Of a stretch of 64,000 nt of DNA, positions 42,101-49,462 are shown piece after piece; the first letter of the stretch is position 1, and each line of letters starts with the position of its first letter. The notes beneath the pieces are model-generated. The model worked only from the letters and a program-made list of their open reading frames with translations, was not told the origin of the DNA and made no database searches. Location: positions 1,426,001 through 1,490,000 of the forward strand of contig NZ_JACGWV010000002.1 in the NCBI RefSeq assembly GCF_014137995.1, given 5' to 3'. This DNA is from Promicromonospora sukumoe (GTDB lineage: Bacteria > Actinomycetota > Actinomycetes > Actinomycetales > Cellulomonadaceae). The position numbers and the translations under genes are program-made.

Positions 42101-43798
42101 TGGCCGCAGGGCGAGCTCTCCCTTCCGCTCACCTACCAGTTCCAGCCCGGGTCCGACGCCGACGGCGTGACCGTGCACGTCCCCGTCGCCGTGCTCGCCC
42201 GCGTGGTGCCCGACGGCTTCGACTGGATGGTGCCGGGGCTCCTCGAGGAGCTGACCGTCGCGACCATCAAGTCGCTGCCCAAGACGGTGCGGCGCGAGCT
42301 GGTGCCGGCGCCCGACGTGGCGCGCGACGTCGTCGCCTGGATGCGTACCGAGTGCCCGGCCTGGGAGGACATCGCCCGTGCGGGCGACATGGCGGAGCCC
42401 TACACGGCGGCGTTCACGCGTGCGGTGCGGGCGCTGCGTGACGTCGTCGTGCCGCCCGAGGTGTGGGACGACGAGCGCGTCTCGCGGCTCCCGCGGCACC
42501 TCCGGGTCACGTTCCGGGTGATCGAGGAGCGCGGGCGGGGACGTTCTGCGTCGTCCGTGGTGCTGGACGAGTCCAAGGATCTGGTGCTGCTGCAGCGCAA
42601 GCTCGCGTCCCGGGCCGAGGCGGCCGTGCGGTCGGCGGTGCGCGGGGCCGTGGGCGCTGCGCTGGCGGAGGCCCGGGCGGCCGCCGTCGCCGGGCCGGGG
42701 ACGCCTGTGGTGCCCTCCGCGCCGAACGGTGCTCCGGCAGCCCCGGGCTCCGCCGTGCCGACGCCGCCCGCGCCCGCGCCGTCGCCGGGCGGCCGGTCCG
42801 CGAGCCCGGCCGCTGGGGCGTCGAGCGTCGTCGGCGAGCAGACCGGGCTCACCTCGTGGCCCTCCGGCCTGCCCGACGGCGGGGTGCTGCCCGGGTCGGT
42901 GTCCACCGACGTCGGCGCCGGGGTGGTGGTGCGGGGGTTCCCCGCGCTGGTCGAGGAGACCGCCCCCAAGGTGAAGGGGCAGGCGCGGACGGTCGGCGTC
43001 GCACTGCGCGTGCTGGCCGACGAGACCGCGCAGGCCGCGGCCCATGCCGCGGGCGTGCGGCGGCTGCTGCTGTCGGAGACGACGCTCGGGACCGGGCGGA
43101 TCACGTCGCGGTGGACCGGGACGCAGTCGCTGACCCTGGCGGCGTCGCCGTACCCGAGCACCGAGGCGCTCGTGGCGGACCTGCAACTCGCGGCCGTCGT
43201 CTCGCTGACGTCGCCGGCGGACGAGGCACGGTACGACACGCCTCCGGGCGGGACCGACGCGGCGACGGTGCGGTCGGCGACCGACTACGCGGACGCGCTC
43301 GCCTTCGTGCGCAAGCACCTGGAGGACGAGGTGCACCGCGTCGTCGGGCACGTCGTCGCCGCGCTGTCGGCGAGCCGGACCCTGGAGGCGGAGGTCCGCG
43401 GGTCGGGCAGCCTGGCGCTGCTCAACACGCTGCAGGACATCCGCGAGCACCGCGCCGGCCTGGTCCACGACGGGTTCGTGTCGGCGACGCCGCCCCGGCG
43501 GCTGCCGCACCTGGCGCGATACCTGCGGGCCGACTCGCACCGCCTGACGAAGGCGGCGGAGAACCCGGGGCGGGACGCGGACCTCGCCTGGCGGATCGGC
43601 GACGTGACCTCGGCCTACGAGAAGGCCCAGGCCACGTACGCCGCCGGCTCCCCCGACGCCGCCCGCGCCGCCGAGCTCTCCGAGGTGCGCTGGATGCTGG
43701 AGGAGCTGCGCGTCTCGCTGTTCGCGCAGCAGCTCGGCACGGACGGGCCGGTCAGCGAGAAGCGGATCAGGAAGGTGCTGGCGCCGGGCGGGTGGTGA
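39152..43798 (+). CDS. hrpA: ATP-dependent RNA helicase HrpA
   Basis: This 1548-residue DEAH-box helicase has an Arg-rich N terminus and motif I GETGSGKTT near residue 100, then motif Ib QPRRLAA, DEAH in IIIDEAHERS and motif III SATID. The motif VI region is QRSGRSGR, followed by ratchet/OB regions and the large HrpA-specific C-terminal domain. It remodels RNA in the cytoplasm; HrpA is linked to rescue of stalled ribosomes in E. coli. It is longer than the usual 1300 residues. Two REP-like insertions add peptides near 290-306 (PVEPVETPGG) and 678-710 (three SSQDRG units, then SSLSRP and STGST). An Ala/Pro-rich insert lies near 1175-1240. Confidence 0.93.
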   Translation: MSTEPSSTPVSDGDRGRAGGGRNRRRGSGRQTSNPNRRPRRTGPQRVSTEQLEAAAAKRAAVEMPPITYPAQLPVSARREDIAAAIRDHQVVIVAGETGSGKTTQIPKIALELGRGRQGQIGHTQPRRLAARTVAERIAEELGTQLGGVVGYQVRFTDQSSDETLVKVMTDGILLAQIQRDPQLLAYDTIIIDEAHERSLNIDFLLGYLSRLLPQRPDLKLIITSATIDSERFAAHFSPAALAGRGGAPEYVTDVLPDLAPIVEVSGRTFPVEIRYKPLSPDEGQDDGSSPVEPVETPGGSRGARPARAKKGRARGDEEKDLVTGIIEACDELMREGSGDILVFLSGEREIHDAADGLAGHLKERARDPKHPQHVEILPLYARLSSAEQHRVFQQHASRRIVLATNVAETSLTVPGIHYVVDPGTARISRYSKQTKVQRLPIEPISQASANQRSGRSGRVADGIAIRLYSEEDFDGRSEFTEPEILRTSLASVLLQMISVGVVATPDDVARFPFVEPPDTRAIRDGVQLLTELGALEEEDGVTRLTEVGRTLAQLPMDPRLARMVIEGSKHGVAREVAIVAAALSIQDPRERPAEQRAQADQLHARFADPRSDFLTYLNLWEYVREQQRLLSSSAFRRQCKAEYLNFLRIREWQDVVAQLREMAKPLGIEMSFQPRHRASSQDRGSSQDRGSSQDRGSSLSRPEEASTGSTTDVAEETASYRQTWDDDTIHRSLLAGLLSQIGMQDTGEVKASAVAHLRGTQREIALKRAKKQARNEYVGARGARFAIFPGSPLSKKPPVWIMAGELVETSRLWARDVSRIQPEWAEDLAGPLAKRTYSEPHWSSKQGAAMCTEKVLLYGVPIVSDRRVLYAKVDPEAAREMFVRHALVQGEWTTHHRFFHDNRALLEEAGELEARSRQRGLVADEDDLFAFYDERVPDSVVSAAHFDRWWSRARKETPDLLAFTMEQLVGDASVDTAEFPESWPQGELSLPLTYQFQPGSDADGVTVHVPVAVLARVVPDGFDWMVPGLLEELTVATIKSLPKTVRRELVPAPDVARDVVAWMRTECPAWEDIARAGDMAEPYTAAFTRAVRALRDVVVPPEVWDDERVSRLPRHLRVTFRVIEERGRGRSASSVVLDESKDLVLLQRKLASRAEAAVRSAVRGAVGAALAEARAAAVAGPGTPVVPSAPNGAPAAPGSAVPTPPAPAPSPGGRSASPAAGASSVVGEQTGLTSWPSGLPDGGVLPGSVSTDVGAGVVVRGFPALVEETAPKVKGQARTVGVALRVLADETAQAAAHAAGVRRLLLSETTLGTGRITSRWTGTQSLTLAASPYPSTEALVADLQLAAVVSLTSPADEARYDTPPGGTDAATVRSATDYADALAFVRKHLEDEVHRVVGHVVAALSASRTLEAEVRGSGSLALLNTLQDIREHRAGLVHDGFVSATPPRRLPHLARYLRADSHRLTKAAENPGRDADLAWRIGDVTSAYEKAQATYAAGSPDAARAAELSEVRWMLEELRVSLFAQQLGTDGPVSEKRIRKVLAPGGW
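40024..40068 (+). repeat. REP-like inverted pair inside hrpA (second arm decayed)
   Basis: GGTCGAGCCTGTCGAGACC at 40024-40042 is followed after 7 nt by a diverged inverted copy, GGTCCCGAGGGGCTCGACC, at 40050-40068. The insertion stays in frame and lies between helicase domains 1 and 2. Confidence 0.75.
41187..41284 (+). repeat. Triplicated 18-bp unit plus REP-like inverted pair inside hrpA
   Basis: Three tandem 18-bp units (GTCGAGCCAGGACCGCG core, 41187-41240) are followed by GGTCGAGCCTGTCGAGACC (41241-41259), 6 nt and the inverted copy at 41266-41284 with one change. Here the element is read in a different frame (SSLSRP instead of VEPVET). Confidence 0.8.
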
Positions 43799-43811
43799 CA
43801 CCCGCCCGGCG
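43782..43811. terminator. Bidirectional hairpin containing the hrpA stop codon
   Basis: The 13-bp perfect arms CGCCGGGCGGGTG and CACCCGCCCGGCG enclose GTGA, which is part of the hrpA stop. It lies 11 bp from the convergent ChW-protein stop. Confidence 0.7.
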
Positions 43812-43822
43812 GCAGCGCCGGC

Positions 43823-46204
43823 TCAGCGCAGGTAGGCCACCCGGCCGTTGCCGCTCTGCGGTGCCGGATCACCCTTCGGCACGAGCAGCACCTGCACGGC
43901 GGTGACCCGCTTCGCGTACGACGCCGAACCCGCCTCGCCGCCGTTCCTGGCCCAGCCGAGCCAGCCGGTACCGGCCACGTGCGCCCGGTAGTAGACGTGA
44001 TAGTGCTCGGCCATCTGGCCGGTCAGCCGCATCCGGTACCCGGAGACCCGGTGGCTCTTGTGGTACGTCCCCGCGACGCGGTCGTTCCCCACGTAGCCGC
44101 GCCACCCGCTGCCCTCGACCTTGGCGGCCACCTGCACGCCGCCCGAGTAGCTGGTGCCGTCGACATCGACGCGCAGCGCGCTCAGGCGCTGGTTCGTCTT
44201 GGTCAGGCCGGCGGTCGACCCTCCGCCGACGGCCTTGCGCCACACGTTCGACGTCTTCAGGTACGACCGGACCTGCACCTGGCGCTGCGTGGCCGCCGAG
44301 TAGTAGGCCGCGTTGCCGGTCCCGGAGACCAGGCTCTTGCCCTGGGGCAGGACCTTGACCTGGATGGCCTCGATCCGGTTGCCGTAGCCCACGGTGCCGG
44401 CGTTCCCGCCGTTCTTGGCCCAGCCCAGCCAGCCGTACCCCGGCACGTAGGCGCGGTACCAGACGTCGTAGTGCGGGGCCAGGACGCCGCCGTCGTCGAT
44501 CCGGAAGGCCTCCAGGCGGCGGCGCTCACCGACGCTGCCGACGTAGTAGACGTCGCCCTTCTTCTTGAGCCCCTCCCAGCCGCGGCCCTGGACGTAGCCC
44601 TCCATGTCGAACCAGTAGTCGGCCGGGTAGCCCTGGTCGGCGGGCGGTTCGCCGGAGCTCGACGCCGAGTAGCCGGCCGGCCGGGGCTCGGCGACCAGCA
44701 TCTCGAGGGCGCGGCCGCTCCCCGGGTCACCCGCGGCGGCGTCCGCGCGCGTGCTGCAGTACGGGGAGCTGCTCAGCCATGCCGACCCCACGAACTTGCC
44801 GCCGGCACAGACCGCGGGATCAGGCCGGTCGCCGATCCTGACCGAGGCCGTGACGGTCCTGGGCAGCATGCGCGGGCCGTGAGCAGTCACCCTGAGGGTC
44901 AGCGTCTGGCCCTCGTCCGGAGGAAGGCTGAGGTAGTGGGCGTCGTCGTCGCTGGCGCCGGACGAGACCACCTTGCCTCCGCGAAGCCACTCGTACTCGT
45001 ACGACGACGGCACCGGTGAGAAGCCGGACACCTTCGCGAACAGGTTCGGGTCGAGGCGGACGTCGCCGGGCGACGTGATCTCCGCCGTGCCTCCGGTGAA
45101 GGCGCAGTCCTTCGCGCAGATCCGGGCGGTCGTGGAGAGCACCGGGGCACCCGCCAGCTGCTGGTACTCCGCGGTGACCTGCTGGAACCCGGTACCGAGC
45201 GGCGCCTGGTCCACGAGGACGGTCTCGGTCGGTGCGTCGAACGTCGCGCGGCCGATCTCGCGGCTCCCGAACCGGAGCACGACCTCTCCCATCGGCTTGT
45301 CCACGAGGTCGCTCGTCAGGGAGACCTTCAGCGGGATGCGGCTGTCGTCGGGAGTTGCGTCCTCCGCGCCGACCGCCGTGACCGGCGGCGGGACCGGCCT
45401 CGACGTGCCCGCCGTGCCCACGAGGAGGTTCTTCCGCCACGTCGGACCGGCGACCCCGTACTCGTCGACCCCCCGCACGTGCAGGTACCGGCTGCCCGAT
45501 ACTGTCGGGACCACCGGGATCCTCGTCGGGCCGGCGTCCGACGCCGCGACGGTCTCCCACGCCGCGGGCCGGGCCGTGCTCCCGGTCAGGGCGTACTCGT
45601 ACGCGACGGCCTCTCCCCGCCCCTGGTACGTGTCGGCCACCAGGTACCGCCCGGCCACGCCCGCGCCGCCGCGGGGCTCGCCGGACACGTACACCGCGTC
45701 GGCCCCGAGGTCCGGCACCGCCGCCCTGATGACGGGTGGGTGGCGGACGCCGAAGACGCACGACGCCACCGGCTCCTGCGCCCAGACCCCGTCCGCGTCA
45801 CGGAGCCGCACCTCGAGGGTGTAGGCCGTGCCGTGGTCCAGAGGCAACGTGCGCGCCCTCGCCGTGGCGACGCCGTCGTCGACCGGCGCGGGGAGACGGT
45901 CGATGTCCACACCGTCCGGTCCGACGAGCGTGTAGAAGACGGATGTCTCCGTCGTCGGCGCAGTGAAGGTTGAGACCCACTGCAGCGTGATGTAGGTGCC
46001 GTCGCCCGTGTGCCAGACCGGCTCGTCGGCGCACGCCTCGCCGTTGACCGTGGTCGACAGGGCGGGGGCCGCCTCGGCGGCCGAGGGCTCCGTATCGGCT
46101 GTGGCCGGGACCGCCGGCACCGTCATCAGACCGGCCAGGAGGGCGCCTCCGGTCAGAAGGGCCAGCGTCCGGCTCGGTCCCGCCGAGAGTCGAAAGGGCT
46201 TCAC
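43823..46204 (-). CDS. Secreted protein with C-terminal ChW (clostridial hydrophobic Trp) repeats
   Basis: This 793-residue exported protein has a signal peptide (about 1-36). Residues about 45-480 look like beta-rich, Ig- or fibronectin-like modules (AYTLEVRLRDADGVW, LTLRVTAHGPR) with paired cysteines (PVASCVFG, RICAKDCAF). After about 500, four or five ChW-type repeats follow: VQGRGWEGL, VPGYGWLGWAKNGGNAGT, KVEGSGWRGYVGNDRVAGT and VAGTGWLGWARNGGEAG, each leading to a conserved hydrophobic strand. ChW repeats were described in clostridial surface proteins; here they probably bind a polymer or wall. No enzyme domain is seen. The start is a GTG with GGGAGGA upstream. Confidence 0.8.
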   Translation of the reverse strand: MKPFRLSAGPSRTLALLTGGALLAGLMTVPAVPATADTEPSAAEAAPALSTTVNGEACADEPVWHTGDGTYITLQWVSTFTAPTTETSVFYTLVGPDGVDIDRLPAPVDDGVATARARTLPLDHGTAYTLEVRLRDADGVWAQEPVASCVFGVRHPPVIRAAVPDLGADAVYVSGEPRGGAGVAGRYLVADTYQGRGEAVAYEYALTGSTARPAAWETVAASDAGPTRIPVVPTVSGSRYLHVRGVDEYGVAGPTWRKNLLVGTAGTSRPVPPPVTAVGAEDATPDDSRIPLKVSLTSDLVDKPMGEVVLRFGSREIGRATFDAPTETVLVDQAPLGTGFQQVTAEYQQLAGAPVLSTTARICAKDCAFTGGTAEITSPGDVRLDPNLFAKVSGFSPVPSSYEYEWLRGGKVVSSGASDDDAHYLSLPPDEGQTLTLRVTAHGPRMLPRTVTASVRIGDRPDPAVCAGGKFVGSAWLSSSPYCSTRADAAAGDPGSGRALEMLVAEPRPAGYSASSSGEPPADQGYPADYWFDMEGYVQGRGWEGLKKKGDVYYVGSVGERRRLEAFRIDDGGVLAPHYDVWYRAYVPGYGWLGWAKNGGNAGTVGYGNRIEAIQVKVLPQGKSLVSGTGNAAYYSAATQRQVQVRSYLKTSNVWRKAVGGGSTAGLTKTNQRLSALRVDVDGTSYSGGVQVAAKVEGSGWRGYVGNDRVAGTYHKSHRVSGYRMRLTGQMAEHYHVYYRAHVAGTGWLGWARNGGEAGSASYAKRVTAVQVLLVPKGDPAPQSGNGRVAYLR

Positions 46205-46404
46205 GTCGCCGTCCTCCCACGGACCCCTCAGGGGTCGCCAAGGCCCCACGCAGGTCGGCAGGGATCTCGCTGAGAGTAGGGCCGGCGAGAACGCGGCAAC
46301 AACGAAGTTCCGGGAAGATCACCCGAATCTGGACCGGAGCATCCTGGCGGGTTCTCAGGGCAAGATCCGGGAGAGCCCGGATGCCGCCGGGGGTGCGTCC
46401 CCCG

Positions 46405-46410
46405 TACCGT
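46405..46410 (+). promoter_or_regulatory. -10 element of a probable leaderless promoter (first PspC gene)
   Basis: TACCGT ends 7 nt before the ATG at 46418 and there is no ribosome site. The second PspC gene shows the same layout. Confidence 0.5.
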
Positions 46411-46417
46411 CGTCGGC

Positions 46418-46615
46418 ATGAGCACAAACACCCTGTCCCGTCCGCGCCAGGGGCGCATCATCGGCGGTGTCTGCGCCGGGATCGCCCGCCGATTCGGCTG
46501 GAGCCCCACCGTCGTGCGGGTCGTCACCGTCGCGTCGATCCTCATCCCCGGCCCGCAGGTGCTGGCCTACGTCATCTGCTGGGTCGCCATCCCGAACGAG
46601 CGTCCGGCCGCCTGA
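46418..46615 (+). CDS. Small PspC-domain membrane protein 1
   Basis: This 65-residue protein is a single PspC domain: LSRPRQGRIIGGVCAGIARRFGWSP is followed by one hydrophobic helix (VVRVVTVASILIPGPQVLAYVICWV). PspC domains occur in membrane-stress systems; small stand-alone versions are common in actinobacteria and may sense membrane state. A near-identical paralogue follows 112 bp downstream, so the pair arose by tandem duplication. The gene has a -10 box 7 nt before the ATG and probably a leaderless mRNA. Confidence 0.9.
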   Translation: MSTNTLSRPRQGRIIGGVCAGIARRFGWSPTVVRVVTVASILIPGPQVLAYVICWVAIPNERPAA

Positions 46616-46714
46616 CCCCCTGGGTCCGGGCCCTCACCGCACCCCGACAGCCGTCAGGGCAGGTTCAGGGCCAGGCCCGGGGGTCACCGGATACCCGGCA
46701 GACCGCGGCGAACG

Positions 46715-46720
46715 TAGCGT
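46715..46720 (+). promoter_or_regulatory. -10 element of a probable leaderless promoter (second PspC gene)
   Basis: TAGCGT ends 7 nt before the ATG at 46728, with CGACGAC between them and no ribosome site. Confidence 0.5.
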
Positions 46721-46727
46721 CGACGAC

Positions 46728-46916
46728 ATGAGCACACAGACACTTTCCCGTCCGCGCCAGGGGCGCATGATCGCCGGTGTCTGCGCCGGTATCGCCCACC
46801 GATTCGGCTGGGACCCGACGCTCGTCCGGGTCCTCGCCGTCGCCTCGATCTTCATTCCCGGACCGCAGTTCCTCGCGTACATCGCGTTCTGGATCCTCAT
46901 GCCCAACGAGGACTGA
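46728..46916 (+). CDS. Small PspC-domain membrane protein 2
   Basis: This 62-residue paralogue of the protein just upstream reads LSRPRQGRMIAGVCAGIAHRFGWDP, then a helix (LVRVLAVASIFIPGPQFLAYIAFWIL). About two thirds of the residues match protein 1. It has its own probable leaderless promoter, so the copies may be regulated separately. A 22-bp terminator follows 19 bp after the stop. Confidence 0.9.
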   Translation: MSTQTLSRPRQGRMIAGVCAGIAHRFGWDPTLVRVLAVASIFIPGPQFLAYIAFWILMPNED

Positions 46917-46935
46917 GCCCCTCCCCGACAGACCA

Positions 46936-46984
46936 CCGACACGCCAGAGGCCCGGGTTTTTCACCCGGGCCTCTGGCGTGTCGG
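46936..46984 (+). terminator. Perfect 22-bp terminator hairpin after the PspC pair
   Basis: The arms begin CCGACACGCCAGAGGCCC and pair perfectly for 22 bp around TTTTC. It isolates the alpha-amylase promoter from upstream transcription. Confidence 0.9.
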
Positions 46985-46993
46985 CGTACGCGT

Positions 46994-47009
46994 CTGCAAC
47001 GCTTTGCAG
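46994..47009. promoter_or_regulatory. LacI-family-type operator upstream of the alpha-amylase gene
   Basis: CTGCAA, CGCT and TTGCAG form a perfect 16-bp dyad 67 bp before the ATG. Actinobacterial amylase and maltose promoters carry TTGCA-type dyads bound by MalR-like LacI regulators. No regulator gene is in the window. Confidence 0.5.
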
Positions 47010-47076
47010 CAAGATCCGGAAACGGCCGTGCAATGCCGCACGGGCCTCCGCCGGGACGACGCCGCAAGGAGCCGCC

Positions 47077-48516
47077 ATGACGCGCCATCCGAACGTGCCC
47101 CGCCGCCTGCTAGCCACCCTGACGATGTTCGCGACCGCTCTCACGCTGGGCCTGGTCGCGACCGCCGCCACCCCTGCCGCCGAGCCGGCGCGGGCGGCGA
47201 CCCCCGAGCACGGCGACGGGGACGTCATCCTGAACCTGTTCCAGTGGACCTGGGACTCCGTCGCCGCGGAGTGCACGAACGTCGTCGGCCCGGCCGGGTT
47301 CGGCTACGTGCAGGTCTCCCCGCCGATGGAGCACATCCGCGGCTCGCAGTGGTGGACCTCGTACCAGCCGGTCAGCTACCGGATCGAGTCGAAGCTCGGC
47401 ACTCGCGCCGAGTTCGCGAACATGGTCGCGACCTGCGACGCCGCCGGGGTGGGCGTGATCGCGGACGCCGTCGTCAACCACATGGCGGGTGCCGGCCAGT
47501 CCGGCACGGGCGTGGCGGGCACGCAGTTCTCGGACGACAGCTTCGCCGGGACGTACAGCGCGGCGGACTTCAACGACTGCCGCAGCAACATCTCGAACTA
47601 CGGCGACCGATACCAGGTGCAGAACTGCCGCCTGGTCTCGCTGCAGGACCTGCGCACCGGCTCCGACAACGTGCGGGGCCGGCTCGCCGCGTACTTCGAC
47701 GACCTGGTCTCCCTCGGCGTCGACGGGTTCCGGATCGACGCCGCGAAGCACATCCCGGCGTCGGACCTGGAGGCGATCAAGGCGCGGATGGGCAACCCGA
47801 ACGTGTTCTGGGTGCACGAGGTGATCGGGGCCGCGGGCGAGCCGATCCAGCCGTCGGAGTACCTGGGCAGCGGGGACTCGCACGAGTTCGACTACTCCCG
47901 GCAGCTCAAGCACGACTTCGACGGGCAGATCAAGAACCTGCGCTTCATCGGCGACGGCAAGCTGCCGAACGCCCGGGCGGGCGTGTTCGTGGACAACCAC
48001 GACACCGAGCGCAACGGCGAGTCGATGAACTACAAGTGGGGCGCCAAGTACGTCCTGGCCAACACGTTCCTGCTGTCGTGGCCGTACGGCTCGCCCAGCG
48101 TGTACTCGGGCTACGAGTTCTCGAACAACGACGCCGGCGCGCCCGGCGCCAGCGACACCACGGTGCCCGACGCGACCTGCGGCACGGGCCGGTGGACGTG
48201 CACGCAGCGCTGGACGGAGGTCCGCGGCATGGTCGGCTTCCACAACGAGGTGGCCGGCACCGAGGTCACCAACTGGTGGGACGACGGCGGCAACCTCGTC
48301 TCCTACGGCCGCGGCTCGAAGGGCTACGTGGTGCTGAACAACACCGCGTCCGCGGTGCAGCGCTCGTTCCAGACGTCGCTCCCGGCGGGCACGTACTGCG
48401 ACGTCGTCGCGTCGTCGAACTGCTCGGTGACCCGCACCGTCGACGCCAACGGCTGGTTCACGGCCTCGGTCCCGGCCTACGGCGCCCTCGCGCTCCACAC
48501 GGCCGCCCGATCCTGA
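47077..48516 (+). CDS. Secreted alpha-amylase (GH13)
   Basis: This 479-residue enzyme has a signal peptide (about 1-40). The GH13 conserved regions appear in order: GVIADAVVNHM, GVDGFRIDAAKHIP with the nucleophile Asp, VFWVHEVIG with the acid/base Glu, and FVDNHDTER with the transition-state Asp. The length and pattern match the single-chain actinobacterial/animal-like subfamily (GH13_32 type) without a starch-binding module. It cuts internal alpha-1,4 bonds of starch outside the cell. AAGGAG precedes the ATG. A LacI-type dyad upstream suggests induction by maltodextrin, an inference. A long bidirectional hairpin follows the stop. Confidence 0.93.
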   Translation: MTRHPNVPRRLLATLTMFATALTLGLVATAATPAAEPARAATPEHGDGDVILNLFQWTWDSVAAECTNVVGPAGFGYVQVSPPMEHIRGSQWWTSYQPVSYRIESKLGTRAEFANMVATCDAAGVGVIADAVVNHMAGAGQSGTGVAGTQFSDDSFAGTYSAADFNDCRSNISNYGDRYQVQNCRLVSLQDLRTGSDNVRGRLAAYFDDLVSLGVDGFRIDAAKHIPASDLEAIKARMGNPNVFWVHEVIGAAGEPIQPSEYLGSGDSHEFDYSRQLKHDFDGQIKNLRFIGDGKLPNARAGVFVDNHDTERNGESMNYKWGAKYVLANTFLLSWPYGSPSVYSGYEFSNNDAGAPGASDTTVPDATCGTGRWTCTQRWTEVRGMVGFHNEVAGTEVTNWWDDGGNLVSYGRGSKGYVVLNNTASAVQRSFQTSLPAGTYCDVVASSNCSVTRTVDANGWFTASVPAYGALALHTAARS

Positions 48517-48532
48517 CCCTCCCCCAGAACGA

Positions 48533-48603
48533 CGCTCGCTGAGTGCTGGATATTCGCCCTTCTCGCGTACGAGAAAGGGCGAATACCCAGCACTCAGCGA
48601 GCG
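48533..48603. terminator. 71-bp bidirectional hairpin after the amylase gene
   Basis: Arms of about 33 bp, starting CGCTCGCTGAGTGCTGG, pair with one mismatch and one bulge around CGTA. It lies between the convergent amylase and phytase-like genes, 17 and 20 bp from their stops. Confidence 0.85.
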
Positions 48604-48623
48604 GGGTTACAGACGAGGGCGGG

Positions 48624-49376
48624 TCAGCGGAAGATCTTGCGGGCGCTGCCCAGGTCGAGGAACACCGTCTCGCCGGTCGCGTCCTGCACGCCGTCGTTGT
48701 CGGTGATCGCGTACACGCGGCCGTCGCCGCCGATCGTGAGGCCCTCGAGCTTCTCCTGCGTCCAGCCGTTGGTGGCGCGGAGCGCCGGCAGCACGTCGAC
48801 GGCGAGCTTCTTGCGCAGCACCGGGACGGTCCCGGGCTGCGGGTCCCGCTTCGGCAGGTCCACCGTGTAGACCGCCTTGAGCGACGCCGCCGGGCCGTTG
48901 AGCTTGTCCCGCTCGATGACGGCGAGCGTGTCGCGGTCGACGACGGTCACCTCGGACAGGCCCACCCAGTCGCCGTCGGCCGTCGGCTCGGACAGCTCGT
49001 AGCCAAACCAGGTCCACTCCTCCGACTCGACGTCGTACCGCCCGATGCGGGCGTAGCCGCCCAGGCCGTCGTCGCTGGTCAGGCCCCGCTGCAGGGCGAC
49101 GAACAGGTGCTCGCCGTCGCGGTCCACGGTGCCGGCCACGCCCTCGATGCCCCACTTGCCGAGGCCCGCGGCGACGTCGTCGGGCAGGCTGACGCGCTCC
49201 TGCACGCGGCCCGACGCCGAGACGCGCACCAGGGCGTTCTCCGCACCGGTCGCGCCCTCGACGCCGAGCCAGAACCCGCCCGCCTGGCCCCGGACCGCCG
49301 GGCGCACCCAGATGCCCTCGGCGTCCAGGCCCACCGGCGCGCCGTCCTCCGTCACGACGATCTCGCGGTCGATCAC
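48624..49376 (-). pseudogene. Esterase-like activity of phytase (PF13449-like) protein, 5'-truncated
   Basis: This 250-residue open frame resembles the C-terminal part of actinobacterial proteins with the phytase-like esterase domain: APVGLDAEGIWVRPA, GGFWLGVEG, EGVAGTVDRDG, GYARIGRYDVESEEWTWFGY and KLEGLTIGGDGRVYAITDNDG. Relatives are normally 400 residues or more and exported. Here the signal peptide and N-terminal half are missing. Homology-like sequence stops at about 49385, where the reading continues into DNA that belongs to a secretion ATPase on the other strand. The GTG at 49376 is only the first usable start. It is likely non-functional. Confidence 0.65.
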
Positions 49377-49462
49377 GGCGGGGCTGTTCTTCGAGCCGCG
49401 TTGGCCGGAGGTCGAGACTCGCGCGGCACCTCGAGGAGGAATGCGAGTTCTCGGGCGCCAAG
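49377..49462. other. Junction of two truncated genes (probable deletion scar)
   Basis: To the left the minus strand reads phytase-like protein; to the right the plus strand reads a secretion ATPase whose frame stays open and protein-like from about 49400 (RLARHLEEECEFSGAKM). Both genes lack their 5' halves, as expected if one deletion removed the DNA between them. No promoter or ribosome site is visible. Confidence 0.55.

Noticed and set aside
39047..43801. 1584-codon open frame antisense to hrpA
   Set aside because: It mirrors hrpA codon structure and has no recognisable protein features.
49400..49440. GGTCGAGAC near the deletion scar as a remnant of the REP-like element
   Set aside because: Only 9 bases match, which is common by chance in this composition.
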